A stretch of 64,000 bases of DNA from Janthinobacterium sp. 67. GTDB lineage: Bacteria; Pseudomonadota; Gammaproteobacteria; Burkholderiales; Burkholderiaceae_D. The DNA lies in the NCBI RefSeq assembly GCF_002797895.1, contig NZ_PGES01000001.1, positions 2,046,001 to 2,110,000 on the forward strand. The letters are read 5' to 3'. Position numbers and translations under genes: made by a program. The notes below the pieces were generated by a model that saw nothing but the letters and a program-made list of their open reading frames with translations, was not told the DNA's origin and ran no database searches. This document shows positions 1 to 8,207 of the stretch, one piece after another (the stretch's first letter is position 1; each line of letters starts with the position of its first letter).

Positions 1-554
1 ACCAATTCACCGTCAGCTTCCTTGCGTATTGCGCGTTCTTCGTCTACGGCTATTCGATCACGCCGTTCAACCACTACATCGTCTGGCCCCGTTTGATCGC
101 CTCGCTGATCGCGCTGGGCATCCTGTTCGAGATATATCGTGACCGCCGCAGCACGACATCGCGCAATGCGCTGCTGGCCTGCGCGCTGCTGCTGGGCGCG
201 GGTGTGGCGGGGCTGGCCTTCGGTCCCACCTTCAGCGACGAAAAGCGCGTGATCTCGCAAAGCCTGATCGTCGCCGTCACCGTGCTGCTGGCGCAAGGCT
301 ATGCGCACCAGATCCGCCTGATCTGGCGCTCGGGCAGGACGGGCGCCGTGTCGTTAAAGATGAGCCAGTTCATCCTGGCGATGGATGTCAGCACCATCTT
401 CTTTGCCTGCGTCATGGGCCTGTCGACAGGCTGGCCATTGCTGCTACTGGCCAGCGTCAGCGCCACGACCAAGCTGATCATCATGTGGCTGTTCCGCTGG
501 GAGAAGACCAGCCCCGCCGCGCAGGTGAAACGCCAGGCGCTGGCCTGCGGCTAG
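1..554 (+). CDS. PQ-loop-like integral membrane protein, 5' end outside window
   Basis: An open frame runs from position 3 to the TAG at 552-554 with no start inside the window that must be used, so the gene begins upstream. About 183 residues are visible and they form at least four or five hydrophobic segments. The C-terminal half contains AHQIRLIWRSGRTGAVSLKM followed by two membrane helices. This resembles the second repeat of PQ-loop (SWEET/MtN3-like) proteins, with the usual Pro-Gln replaced by His-Gln. Substrate unknown. The family call is by eye and moderate; that it is a membrane protein is clear. Confidence 0.6.
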   Translation, partial: QFTVSFLAYCAFFVYGYSITPFNHYIVWPRLIASLIALGILFEIYRDRRSTTSRNALLACALLLGAGVAGLAFGPTFSDEKRVISQSLIVAVTVLLAQGYAHQIRLIWRSGRTGAVSLKMSQFILAMDVSTIFFACVMGLSTGWPLLLLASVSATTKLIIMWLFRWEKTSPAAQVKRQALACG

Positions 555-588
555 AATGGCGGCTTTCCCACCTGTCGAAAGCGCCGCC

Positions 589-945
589 ATGCATGCTGCC
601 ATCCCCATCCTGCGCATCTTCTCGGAAGAAAAGGCGCGCGAGTTCTACCTCGGCTTCCTCGGCTTTACCGTCGACTGGGAACATCGCTTCGAGCCGACGG
701 CGCCGCTGTACACGCAGGTGACGCGCGGCGAGCTCGTGCTGCACCTGTCCGAACACCACGGCGACGCCACGCCGGGCGCGGCGCTGTTGATCCCCGTCGA
801 CGACATCGCCGCCCTGCACGCGGAACTGCAGGCCAGGGATTATCCGTATGCGCGGCCCGGCATCCGCGACGAGGACTGGGGCCGCATCCTGGAAGTGGCC
901 GACCCGTTCGGCAACCGGCTGCGCTTCTGGCAGCACAGCGAATAA
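589..945 (+). CDS. VOC-superfamily (glyoxalase/bleomycin-resistance-like) protein
   Basis: This 118-residue protein begins MHAAIPILRIFSEEKAREFY and shows the layout of a single vicinal-oxygen-chelate unit: a first beta strand, a helix at residues 12-20, a HLSEHHGD segment, and the closing VADPFGNRLRFWQ strand typical of the glyoxalase fold. An in-frame ATG at 556 would add 11 residues that do not fit the fold, so 589 is preferred. Members bind a metal and act on small molecules or sequester antibiotics; the substrate here cannot be read from the sequence. It sits 34 bp after the preceding gene on the same strand. Confidence 0.75.
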   Translation: MHAAIPILRIFSEEKAREFYLGFLGFTVDWEHRFEPTAPLYTQVTRGELVLHLSEHHGDATPGAALLIPVDDIAALHAELQARDYPYARPGIRDEDWGRILEVADPFGNRLRFWQHSE

Positions 946-948
946 CGC

Positions 949-2118
949 TTACTGCCCGCTCAGGGCGCGCATTTCCGCATACAGGTTCGCCTTGCCCTCG
1001 AATCCGATGCCAATCAGGTCCGGCATGGTGATGTGGCCGTTCTCGACCTTGACGCCATCGGGAAAACCGCCGAACGGCTGGAACAGATCGGGATACGATT
1101 CATTGCCGCCCAGGCCCAGGCCGGCCGCGATATTCAGGGACATCTGGTGGCCGCCGTGCGGGATGCAGCGGCTGCGCGACCAGCCGTGCTGGTGCAGCAT
1201 GTCCAGGGTGCGCAAGTATTCCACGAGGCCGTAGCTCAAGGCGCAGTCGAACTGCAGCCAGTCGCGGTCCGCGCGCATGCCGCCATAGCGGATCAGGTTG
1301 CGCGCATCCTGCATGGAAAACAGGTTTTCGCCCGTCGCCATCGGCTTGTCGTAGTAGCTGCGCAGGGTGGCCTGCAGTTCGAAGTCGAGCGGGTCGCCCG
1401 CCTCCTCGTACCAGAACAGGTCGTACTGGCGCAGCGCCTTGGCGTAGGCGATCGACGTATCGAGGTCGAAGCGGCCGTTCGCATCCACGCACAGCTTTTG
1501 CCCATCCTGCAGCACCTCCATGATGGCGTCGATGCGGCGCAAATCGTCATCGAGCGAGGCGCCGCCGATCTTTTTCTTGACCGCCGTGTAGCCGCGGTCG
1601 ATATAGCTGCGCATCTCGTCCTGCAGGGCACTCAAGCTCTGGCCCGGGTAGTAATAGCCGCCGGCCGCATACACGAAGACTTTTTTGTCCGGCACGCCCG
1701 TGCCATGGCGCTCGGCCAGCAACTGGAACAAGGGCTTGTTGTCGATCTTCGCCACGGCATCCCAGATGGCCATGTCGATGGTGCCGATGGCCACCGAACG
1801 CTCGCCGTGGCCGCCCGGCTTTTCATTCGTGTACATGCAGTCCCACACCTTGTGCGGGTCGAGGTTGCCGCCATCATCCGTCACCAGGCTGGCGGGGTCG
1901 GCGTCGAGAATGCGCGGGATGAAACGCTCGCGCATCAGCATGCCCTGGCCATAGCGGCCATTCGAATTGAAGCCGTAGCCGACGACGGGCTTGCCCTCGC
2001 GCATCACGTCCGTGACGACGGCCACCAGGCTCAGGGTCATCTTGCTGAAATCAATGTAGGCGTTGCGGATGGGCGAAGAGATGGGAATGGTCTTTTCGCG
2101 GATGTCGACGATCTTCAT
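949..2118 (-). CDS. tarD: D(-)-tartrate dehydratase, enolase superfamily
   Basis: The 389-residue protein belongs to the mandelate-racemase/enolase superfamily and matches what I remember of the characterised Bradyrhizobium D-tartrate dehydratase along its length. Shared blocks include SSPIRNAYIDFSKMT, EKPGGHGERSVA, the VKKKIGG catalytic lysine region, the DANGRF, WYEEAGDPLD and TGENLF metal-ligand carboxylates, and the IPHGGHQMSLNIAAG histidine segment. The expected reaction is Mg-dependent dehydration of D-tartrate to oxaloacetate in the cytoplasm. A GGAGA ribosome site lies just before the ATG at 2118. A LysR regulator is divergent 97 bp away and is the likely controller. Confidence 0.9.
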   Translation of the reverse strand: MKIVDIREKTIPISSPIRNAYIDFSKMTLSLVAVVTDVMREGKPVVGYGFNSNGRYGQGMLMRERFIPRILDADPASLVTDDGGNLDPHKVWDCMYTNEKPGGHGERSVAIGTIDMAIWDAVAKIDNKPLFQLLAERHGTGVPDKKVFVYAAGGYYYPGQSLSALQDEMRSYIDRGYTAVKKKIGGASLDDDLRRIDAIMEVLQDGQKLCVDANGRFDLDTSIAYAKALRQYDLFWYEEAGDPLDFELQATLRSYYDKPMATGENLFSMQDARNLIRYGGMRADRDWLQFDCALSYGLVEYLRTLDMLHQHGWSRSRCIPHGGHQMSLNIAAGLGLGGNESYPDLFQPFGGFPDGVKVENGHITMPDLIGIGFEGKANLYAEMRALSGQ

Positions 2119-2215
2119 GCGGGTCTCCTGTGGGTGAACGGTGACGCCAGCTTAACCGCGATAGACAGTCGTATAATCGATAGCAATTTAAACCATTCTT
2201 CACTTAGAGTTAATA
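2119..2215. promoter_or_regulatory. Divergent tarD / lysR control region
   Basis: This 97 bp gap separates two divergent starts. A TATAAT hexamer lies at 2172-2177, reading towards the LysR gene, in an A/T-rich stretch unlike the surrounding coding DNA. LysR proteins normally bind T-N11-A sites in such gaps; several imperfect candidates exist and none stands out. Confidence 0.4.
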
Positions 2216-3136
2216 ATGAAAAGCGACGCGACGACGGAAATGGCTTTCTTTGTGCTGCTGGCCAAGCTGGGCAGCCTGTCGGCCACGGCGCGCGAGCTAG
2301 GCATCACGCCGCCCGCCGTCAGCAAGCGCCTGCAGTTGATGGAGCAGCGCCTGGGCGTGCGTTTGCTGAACCGCAGCACGCGGCGCATCAGCCTGACGGG
2401 CGATGGCGAAAGCTACCTGGCGCAGGCGCGGCAGATCCTCGACGATATCCGCGCCATGGAGGAATCCCTGGCCAGCGGCAGCGCGCAGCCGCGCGGGTTG
2501 CTGCGCGTGAACGCCACCCTCGGTTTCGGGCGCACGGTGATCGCGCCCCTGCTGTCGCAATTCGCCCTGCGCCATCCGCAGCTGGAAGTGCAGCTGCAGC
2601 TGACGGACAGCCCCATCAACCTGGTCGAGCAGGCCTACGACCTGGGCATACGCTTCGGCGACTTGCCCGACACGCGGCTGTCCGCGCGGCGCATCATGTC
2701 GAACCGGCGCTTCCTGTGCGCCTCGCCCGCCTACCTGCAGGCGCACGGCACGCCGCAGATGCCCGACGACCTGGCGCGGCACCGCTGCATCGTGCACCGG
2801 CAGAATGACGACGCCTACGGCATCTGGCGCCTGAGTCGTGGCCGCGCCACCCACACGGTAAAAGTGCGCGGCACGGTGGCCAGCAACGATGGCGACGTGG
2901 TGCTGGGCTGGGCGCTGGACGGCCACGGCATCCTGCTGCGCTCGGAATGGGACCTGGCCCGCTACCTCGACAGCGGCCGCCTGCGCGTGGTGCTGGAAGA
3001 CTACGCGCTGGCGCCGGCCGACCTGTACGCCTACTACCCGAGCCGCCACCAGCTGCCCGCCAAAGTGCGCGCTTTTATCAATTTTCTCATCGAGCAATTG
3101 CAGCCAGAAGCGGCCACAGCAGCAGAATCAGGTTAA
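2216..3136 (+). CDS. LysR-family transcriptional regulator, probable tarD regulator
   Basis: The 306-residue protein starts with a winged helix-turn-helix (residues about 6-65, with ATARELGITPPAVSKRLQ and RLGVRLLNRSTRRISLT). It continues into a LysR substrate-binding domain of the CrgA/AaeR-like group, seen in RGLLRVNATLGFGRTVIAPL and DLGIRFGDLPDTRLSARRI. It is divergent from tarD, the classical arrangement for a LysR activator and its metabolic target. D-tartrate as coinducer is an inference from position only. Confidence 0.88.
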   Translation: MKSDATTEMAFFVLLAKLGSLSATARELGITPPAVSKRLQLMEQRLGVRLLNRSTRRISLTGDGESYLAQARQILDDIRAMEESLASGSAQPRGLLRVNATLGFGRTVIAPLLSQFALRHPQLEVQLQLTDSPINLVEQAYDLGIRFGDLPDTRLSARRIMSNRRFLCASPAYLQAHGTPQMPDDLARHRCIVHRQNDDAYGIWRLSRGRATHTVKVRGTVASNDGDVVLGWALDGHGILLRSEWDLARYLDSGRLRVVLEDYALAPADLYAYYPSRHQLPAKVRAFINFLIEQLQPEAATAAESG

Positions 3137-3141
3137 ACTAC

Positions 3142-3163
3142 AATATTGCGATATGGCAATATT
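3142..3163. promoter_or_regulatory. Perfect inverted repeat just before the motA ribosome site
   Basis: AATATTGC (3142-3149) and its exact complement GCAATATT (3156-3163) are separated by six bases. The right arm ends three bases before the AAGGAG ribosome site (3167-3172) of motA. It could be a protein operator or, if transcribed, an RNA hairpin at the edge of the ribosome site. Confidence 0.45.
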
Positions 3164-3178
3164 ATGAAGGAGTAGGTT

Positions 3179-4042
3179 TTGCTAGTCATCCTCGGATTTC
3201 TCGTCGTGCTGTTTTCCGTCTTCGGCGGCTTCGCCATGCAGGGCGGTCACCTGGGCGCCCTGTTCCAGCCGCTGGAACTGCTGATGATCGGCGGCGCCGC
3301 GCTGGGCACCTTCTTTGTCGGCAATGACGCCAAGGCCATCCGCGCCACGTTCGCCGCCCTGCCCACCCTGTTTCACGGCTCGCAATACACGAAGGCGCGC
3401 TATATGGAGCTGATGGGGCTGATGTATGAAATCCTCAGCAAGATCCGCAAGGAAGGCCTGATGTCGGTCGAGGACGATATCGACGACCCGTACCGCAGCG
3501 CCATCTTCGTGAAATACCCGTACACGCTCGGCGACGAGCACATCCTGGAATTCATCACCGATTATCTGCGCCTGATGGTGTCGGGCAATATGGACGCTTA
3601 CCAGATCGAAAACCTGATGGATAACGAGATCGAGACGCACCATGAAGATGCGGAAATGCCGATCCAGACGATTTCGCAGCTGGCCGACGCCATGCCCGCC
3701 TTCGGCATCGTGGCCGCCGTCATGGGCGTCGTGCACACGATGGCGTCCGTCGGCTTGCCCCCGGCCGAGCTGGGCGTGCTGATCGCACAGGCGCTCGTCG
3801 GCACCTTCATCGGCATCCTGCTGGCCTACGGTTTCATCGCGCCCCTGGCCAGCTTGCTGCGCCGCAAGCACCATGAAACGGCGAAGATGTACCAGTGCGT
3901 GAAAGTGACGTTACTGGCCAGCCTGAACGGCTACGCCCCGGCCCTGGCCGTGGAATTCGGCCGCAAGGTCATTTCCGCCACGGAACGCCCGTCGTTCAGC
4001 GAACTGGAAAACCACGTGCGCCAGGTGCGCACGAAAAACTGA
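3179..4042 (+). CDS. motA: Flagellar motor stator protein MotA, solitary
   Basis: This 287-residue inner-membrane protein has the length and profile of MotA: two N-terminal helices (residues 1-50), a long cytoplasmic loop carrying charged residues, and two C-terminal helices including ADAMPAFGIVAAVMGVVHTM and TFIGILLAYGFIAPL. The start is a TTG at 3179, placed six bases after a good AAGGAG. MotA with MotB forms the ion channel that drives flagellar rotation. The usual downstream motB is missing: the next gene is a VOC protein on the other strand, 16 bp away. It must pair with a MotB made elsewhere or be a paralogue. Confidence 0.9.
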   Translation: MLVILGFLVVLFSVFGGFAMQGGHLGALFQPLELLMIGGAALGTFFVGNDAKAIRATFAALPTLFHGSQYTKARYMELMGLMYEILSKIRKEGLMSVEDDIDDPYRSAIFVKYPYTLGDEHILEFITDYLRLMVSGNMDAYQIENLMDNEIETHHEDAEMPIQTISQLADAMPAFGIVAAVMGVVHTMASVGLPPAELGVLIAQALVGTFIGILLAYGFIAPLASLLRRKHHETAKMYQCVKVTLLASLNGYAPALAVEFGRKVISATERPSFSELENHVRQVRTKN

Positions 4043-4057
4043 TTCCAGCGGTTCGCG

Positions 4058-4456
4058 TCAGGCTTCCGGCGCCGTCCAAACCAGGTTCCACAGGTGGCCA
4101 TCGATATCCTCGAAGCCCTGGTCATACATGAAGCCTTGGTCTTCGGGCGGATGCGGTATGCGCCCACCGGCGGCCGCGGCCTTGGCGATCAGGCCGTCCA
4201 CCTCTTCCCGGCTTTCGCAACTGAGGCAAATGACGACTTCATTGGCATCCTTCGCATTCGCCACCGGCTTGCCGATCAGCGACTGGAAAAAATCTTCGGT
4301 CGTCAGCATGGCCTGGATGCTGCCGTCGACGATGTTCAGGAACGCCGCGTTCTCGCCGCTGAAGCGGGAATCGAAAGTAAAGCCGAGGGCGGAAAAGAAG
4401 GCCCTGGATTTGTCCAGGTCCTTCACGGGCAGGTTGAGAATGATCTGTTTGTGCAT
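4058..4456 (-). CDS. VOC-family protein (glyoxalase-like)
   Basis: A 132-residue vicinal-oxygen-chelate protein. It begins MHKQIILNLPVKDLDKSRAF, has the motif FFSALGFTFDSRFSGENAAF, a central CLSCESREEVDGLIAKA segment, and ends with DQGFEDIDGHLWNLVW, the typical closing strand with an acidic metal ligand. An AAGGA lies eight bases before the ATG. It is the third gene in a co-directional row after the LysE exporter and the MocR-type regulator, with a 58 bp gap, so it may share their transcript. Substrate not determinable. Confidence 0.8.
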   Translation of the reverse strand: MHKQIILNLPVKDLDKSRAFFSALGFTFDSRFSGENAAFLNIVDGSIQAMLTTEDFFQSLIGKPVANAKDANEVVICLSCESREEVDGLIAKAAAAGGRIPHPPEDQGFMYDQGFEDIDGHLWNLVWTAPEA

Positions 4457-4514
4457 GGCGCTTCCTTGCTCACACGTTGACGAAAAAATCGTCGCTCCAG
4501 AATACCAATAAAAA

Positions 4515-5957
4515 CTAAAGGAAGGCGCGGGCCAGGCTGGAGCGCGCGCCAGCCACCGCGCGCAGGCGCTCTTCCAGGTAGGCGCTCACGCGCGGATGCT
4601 GGCTGAAGGCGACGTTGAAGCGGATGTGCTGGTCGGGCGTGTCGTTGGCCGAGAACGCGGCGCCGCGCATCAGCAGGATCTTGTTGCGGTAGGCATCCTG
4701 CACCAGCAAGTCCACATCCAGCCCTTCGGGCATGCTGCCCCACAGGAAAATGCCTGCGTCGCCGGGCTGCTCGAACAGCACGCCGGCCGCGCTCAGTTGC
4801 CGCGTGCTGGCGTTGCGCGCCACCATGATCTTGCGTTGCAGCCGCTCCAGGTGCTTGCGCAGATTGCCGGCCTTGAGCACTTCCAGCAGCACGTATTCGT
4901 TCAGCGCAGGCAAGGTCATGATGGAATGGATCTTGGTGCGCATCAGCAGCTTGAGCAAGGCGGGTGCCGCAGCCAGGTAGCCCATGCGCAAGGCCGGGCT
5001 CAGCGCCTTGCACAGGCTCGAGTAGTAGATCACGCCGTCCAGTCCGGACAGCGACGCCAGCCGCGTGCTGTGACCCGGCTGGAAATGGCCGTGCACATCG
5101 TCTTCGGCGATCAGGAAGCCATGCTGCTGCGCCATGATCAGCACCTTGTGCAGGTTGGCGGCGCTGCTGCTCCAGCCGGTGGGATTGTGCAAAGCCGTCT
5201 GCACGAACAGCAGGCGCGGACGGTGCGCGCGGCAGGCCGCTTCCAGTTCGTCCAGGTCGAGGCCATCGGGACGGCGCTTGATGGGCACCAGGCGCACGCC
5301 GTCCTGGCACAGCCTGCCGAACATCAGGAAGTATCCCGGGTCTTCCACCAGCACCGTATCGCCGGGCTGCAGAAACGTGCGGCAGATCAGATCGATGGCA
5401 TGGGTGCCGCCGAACGTGGTGAGGATGTGGCTGGCATCCGCGGCGATGCCGATGCCGCGCAACAGCAGCGCGATCTGCTCGCGCAATTCCGCCAGCCCTT
5501 GCGGCGGACAGCGCGAAGCCATGCCGGCCGCGCTGCGCGCCAGGCCACGCTGCACGGCCGCCGCCGGCAGCGCGTCCTGCAGCCACGTGGGCGGCAAGGC
5601 GCCGCTGCTGGCCAGCAGCACGCCCGGCCGCTGGTCGTTCACTTGCTGGCTCAGCCAGACCGGCTCCTGCTCCTGGCCCGCTTCCAGCGCCACCTCATCG
5701 GGAACGGCGCGGCCGGCGTCAGCGGGGACGCAGACGAAAAAACCCGTCGTGCCGTGCGTATCGATGACGCCCGCGGCCACCAGCCTGTCATACGCCACCA
5801 CCACGGTGTTGGTGCTCACCGCGAGCTGCGTGGCGAGCTGGCGGATCGACGGCAGCCTGGTTCCGCCAGGCAGGATGCGTTGCGCGATCTGCAGCCGCAA
5901 TGCGGCCTCGATCTGCTTGAACAGGGCGATGGGCGAGGAGCGGTCGATGGCGAACAT
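4515..5957 (-). CDS. MocR/PdxR-type GntR regulator with aminotransferase domain
   Basis: The 480-residue protein joins a GntR winged helix (residues about 10-75, with LPSIRQLATQLAVSTNTVV) to a fold-type I aminotransferase-like domain (residues about 115-470). The pyridoxal-phosphate lysine is visible in SSLCKALSPALRMGYL and the cofactor-contact Asp in LIAEDDVHG. Such proteins are PLP-sensing regulators. It starts nine bases after the stop of a LysE-type exporter on the same strand. MocR genes more often face their target, so this co-transcribed order is less usual. The GntR-MocR class is secure; the regulated pathway is not. Confidence 0.88.
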   Translation of the reverse strand: MFAIDRSSPIALFKQIEAALRLQIAQRILPGGTRLPSIRQLATQLAVSTNTVVVAYDRLVAAGVIDTHGTTGFFVCVPADAGRAVPDEVALEAGQEQEPVWLSQQVNDQRPGVLLASSGALPPTWLQDALPAAAVQRGLARSAAGMASRCPPQGLAELREQIALLLRGIGIAADASHILTTFGGTHAIDLICRTFLQPGDTVLVEDPGYFLMFGRLCQDGVRLVPIKRRPDGLDLDELEAACRAHRPRLLFVQTALHNPTGWSSSAANLHKVLIMAQQHGFLIAEDDVHGHFQPGHSTRLASLSGLDGVIYYSSLCKALSPALRMGYLAAAPALLKLLMRTKIHSIMTLPALNEYVLLEVLKAGNLRKHLERLQRKIMVARNASTRQLSAAGVLFEQPGDAGIFLWGSMPEGLDVDLLVQDAYRNKILLMRGAAFSANDTPDQHIRFNVAFSQHPRVSAYLEERLRAVAGARSSLARAFL

Positions 5958-5966
5958 GGTGGCAGT

Positions 5967-6551
5967 CTAGCGTAAAAACGTCAGGGCGAGGGCCAGCAGG
6001 ATGGCACCCATCGTCAAATTGAAGATGCGCTGGTTGCGGGGCGCTTTCAGCACGCTGCGGATAGCGACGCCGAACAGCGCCCACATGGCGTTACACGGCA
6101 TGCCTACCACGGTGCCGATCACGGACACCAGCAGCGCGCTGGCGAGCATATTGCCCTGCGCAGGCATGAAGACGGACGCCATGGTGATCGCCTTGAGCCA
6201 GCTCTTCGGGTTCAGCGCCTGAAACAGCGCCGCCTGCGCCAACGACACGGCCTTCGGCGCGCTGCTTCCCGCCACCGAGGCGCCGGCAAGTTTCCAGGCC
6301 AAAAACACCAGGTACAGCGCGCCCGCGATCCGCAGCAGCTGCTGCGCCATCGGGTACGCAACGAACACGCTGCCCAGCCCCACGCACATGAGCATGGTCT
6401 GCACGAAGATGCCGGCCTGGATGCCGAGGATTACCGGCAGCGCACCGCGATAGCCGAAATTGGCGCCAGTGGTGGCCAGCATGACGTTGTTCGGACCGGG
6501 CGTGGCGGACATCACAAAGCAATAGCTCATCAGGGGCAAGAGTTCGGTCAT
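5967..6551 (-). CDS. LysE/RhtB-family amino-acid exporter
   Basis: The 194-residue membrane protein shows the family N-terminus with SATPGPNNVMLATTGANFGY, then about five to six hydrophobic segments, and a NPKSWLKAI motif at residues about 113-121. LysE/RhtB proteins export amino acids or related amines by proton antiport. It is first in a row with the MocR-type regulator, which suggests that export is tied to a PLP-sensed amino-acid or vitamin B6 state. Substrate unknown. Confidence 0.85.
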   Translation of the reverse strand: MTELLPLMSYCFVMSATPGPNNVMLATTGANFGYRGALPVILGIQAGIFVQTMLMCVGLGSVFVAYPMAQQLLRIAGALYLVFLAWKLAGASVAGSSAPKAVSLAQAALFQALNPKSWLKAITMASVFMPAQGNMLASALLVSVIGTVVGMPCNAMWALFGVAIRSVLKAPRNQRIFNLTMGAILLALALTFLR

Positions 6552-6658
6552 GGCAGGCAGTCGCAGCGTTGAGAAGGCCCCAGTCTAGAAGCGCGGCACG
6601 GCGGCGACAAGGCACAAGGCGGCGCGTACAGGCACATGCTGTATCAGTCGAACGACTG

Positions 6659-6742
6659 CTACAGCGGCGATACAGGCAGCTCCGCGCGGATCAACTTCAG
6701 AAACGTCGTTTCATCTGTTACCGCTGCAAGCTGTTCGTGCAT
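6659..6742 (-). pseudogene. 5' fragment of a small hypothetical protein
   Basis: From an ATG at 6742 the minus strand encodes 27 residues, MHEQLAAVTDETTFLKLIRA and a few more, then stops. The start pattern (acidic, V-T-D-E-x-x-F-L) recalls the first helix of small DUF7660-like hypothetical proteins, which are normally longer. The remainder is not visible in any frame. It is probably a remnant; the family assignment is weak. Confidence 0.25.
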
Positions 6743-6983
6743 GTCACCCCTCTCCGCCCGTACGGCGAGGGATGACCAGCTCTTGCTTGAGCACGGCAAG
6801 AGTCTCGGTTGGGCAGGAGATAAACAGGTCAGACCCGATCTCGTCGTTGGATCAAGCAGCAACGAAATCGCACACCAGGAACTGGCAAGCCTCACAGGCC
6901 CCTGCCACGCCTAATCGCGTTCTCATCTGCCAAGAACTATGAATCAGCACTTAGCTACCGGTGGCGCTTTGCCCCAATGGTAC

Positions 6984-7009
6984 CGTCCGCTTCCGCCCCA
7001 AAGCGGACG
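6984..7009. terminator. Perfect GC-rich hairpin, terminator-like
   Basis: CGTCCGCTT at 6984-6992 pairs perfectly with AAGCGGACG at 7001-7009 over an eight-base loop. There is no run of T on either side. It lies just beyond the 3' end of the minus-strand gene that stops at 7037 and could end its transcript, or be an intergenic repeat remnant. Confidence 0.4.
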
Positions 7010-7036
7010 TATGGGTAGTTCGAAAGCTGAACCAAA

Positions 7037-7522
7037 CTATCTGCGCCGGCGTGACTCGAACTCATCGATCAAACGATAGAGTGCATCCCGTTGGGTTGCC
7101 GTAGCACCAGTACTTTCCAGTTCGTCGATCCGATGGCGAACTAGGTAAAATTGGTTTTCACTACGGATGCGGCCATTTATCAGAATCTGCTCAAGGTATT
7201 TAGCTTCCTTTGCGGCGAATTCTGGATAAGCAGCACGCACGGCATTATGTAACGCATCTGTAATTTTGACACGGTTCTGTGGCTCGGCACCAGCGAGGAG
7301 CAATGGAAGTTCACGGAGCCCTTGCTCTAGTCCAGCAGCAATTTTTGACTTCGATACTCCAGCATTAACAAGCTGGATATACTGGGCTTTTGCGCAACAC
7401 CATGAATCCCGTAGCTCAGAAATTCGCCGGTCTGACAACTCAGGAAACGATGCATAGAATTGTTCAAAGACATTGTAAAGTTTGTCGAATTTGCTTTTGA
7501 ATGGGCTTGGCGTTTCTCTCAT
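7037..7522 (-). CDS. Hypothetical protein, helical, 161 aa
   Basis: I do not recognise this protein. It starts MRETPSPFKSKFDKLYNVFE after an AGGGA ribosome site five bases upstream, and is rich in Arg, Glu, Leu and Ala with no membrane segment or signal peptide, so a soluble, mostly helical cytoplasmic protein is expected. The C-terminus is strongly basic (FESRRRR). GC content is lower than in flanking housekeeping genes. It stands alone between the hairpin at 6984-7009 and the next hypothetical gene, in a probable accessory islet. Confidence 0.6.
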   Translation of the reverse strand: MRETPSPFKSKFDKLYNVFEQFYASFPELSDRRISELRDSWCCAKAQYIQLVNAGVSKSKIAAGLEQGLRELPLLLAGAEPQNRVKITDALHNAVRAAYPEFAAKEAKYLEQILINGRIRSENQFYLVRHRIDELESTGATATQRDALYRLIDEFESRRRR

Positions 7523-7608
7523 CTATTTCCCTATGCTTGACGAAATATTACGAAAAATCGATCGACTACTCTTGGCCGGCATCGGCCATCATCGCGGCTG
7601 GCGAGCAG

Positions 7609-8088
7609 CTACTTTCCCTGCAGGGCGCCCGAAATTCTCTTCCCGTCCGTATAGCCCCAGATTTCCCCGAACGCAGAAGTGGCTTCCTTGCTCTGATTGA
7701 GTTCTACGGTTCCGGATGCCCAAAAAGCATGTAATGCCGCAGCCAAGCCTGAAGTTCCTTCATTCCGGATCGTCGCTCGCGCCTTTTCAGTGCACACCTC
7801 CAGTAGCAGCCGATCCAGTAGTTTCCCCACACGGCGGTAAATCAGTTCCTTGGACTGCTCCGGCACCCTAAGCTCAGGTGGCATCGATGGATGATAAGAA
7901 GCGGCTACCCAAGTCACCAAAGCGGTGTCGAAGCGTTCTGCCGGACTGGTATTGCTGACCATACATCCCATTAATTCCTGAGATGACGTTCCTGCGATAG
8001 CCGTACTTATCGTTGAGCTGGCAAAACAAGCCAACAACACAAATATGGCAACGTGCGCAAATTTAGTAGCTGGACTGACTGAAATCAC
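7609..8088 (-). CDS. Hypothetical exported protein, 159 aa
   Basis: The best start is a GTG at 8088, nine bases after AAAGAG. It gives an N-terminus with a lysine and a hydrophobic core (VAIFVLLACFASSTISTAIA) that reads as a Sec signal peptide with cleavage near AIA-G. The frame stays open further upstream, but those codons fall in a repeat-like intergenic sequence. The mature part is about 130 residues with two cysteines (MGCMVSN and LEVCTEK) that could form a disulfide. No family recognised; periplasmic location inferred. Confidence 0.6.
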   Translation of the reverse strand: MISVSPATKFAHVAIFVLLACFASSTISTAIAGTSSQELMGCMVSNTSPAERFDTALVTWVAASYHPSMPPELRVPEQSKELIYRRVGKLLDRLLLEVCTEKARATIRNEGTSGLAAALHAFWASGTVELNQSKEATSAFGEIWGYTDGKRISGALQGK

Positions 8089-8117
8089 GCGAAAAACTCT
8101 TTCATTTAATTGGGCAC

Positions 8118-8203
8118 GCCAGACTTGGCGGCCCCTTGCTGCCGTCAGATGCGAACGTAACGCCGAAGGTCCGCATTTGGCCGAATCCAGCCAATCTCGT
8201 CCA
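8118..8203. repeat. Intergenic repeat-like sequence
   Basis: This segment reads like the short repeats with TTGGCCGAA and GCGGACC blocks that sit between genes in many proteobacterial genomes. Related blocks occur at 6984-7009 and near 8500-8530 in this islet. It lies between two small hypothetical genes and is open by chance in the frame of the leftward gene. Confidence 0.3.
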
Positions 8204-8207
8204 TGAG

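Larger units (their letters stand above)
6552..7036. other. 485 bp without an intact gene: lower GC, gene fragment and hairpin
   Basis: No full-length gene is seen here. The stretch holds a short minus-strand frame that looks like the N-terminus of a small protein (6659-6742) and a perfect hairpin at 6984-7009. Base composition shifts from the high GC of the left side to a mixed value. It marks the left edge of a small accessory islet that runs to about 8.6 kb. Confidence 0.5.

Noticed and set aside
3137..4057. A motB gene after motA
   Set aside because: Only 15 bases separate the motA stop from the end of the VOC gene on the other strand, and no OmpA/MotB-like frame exists nearby.
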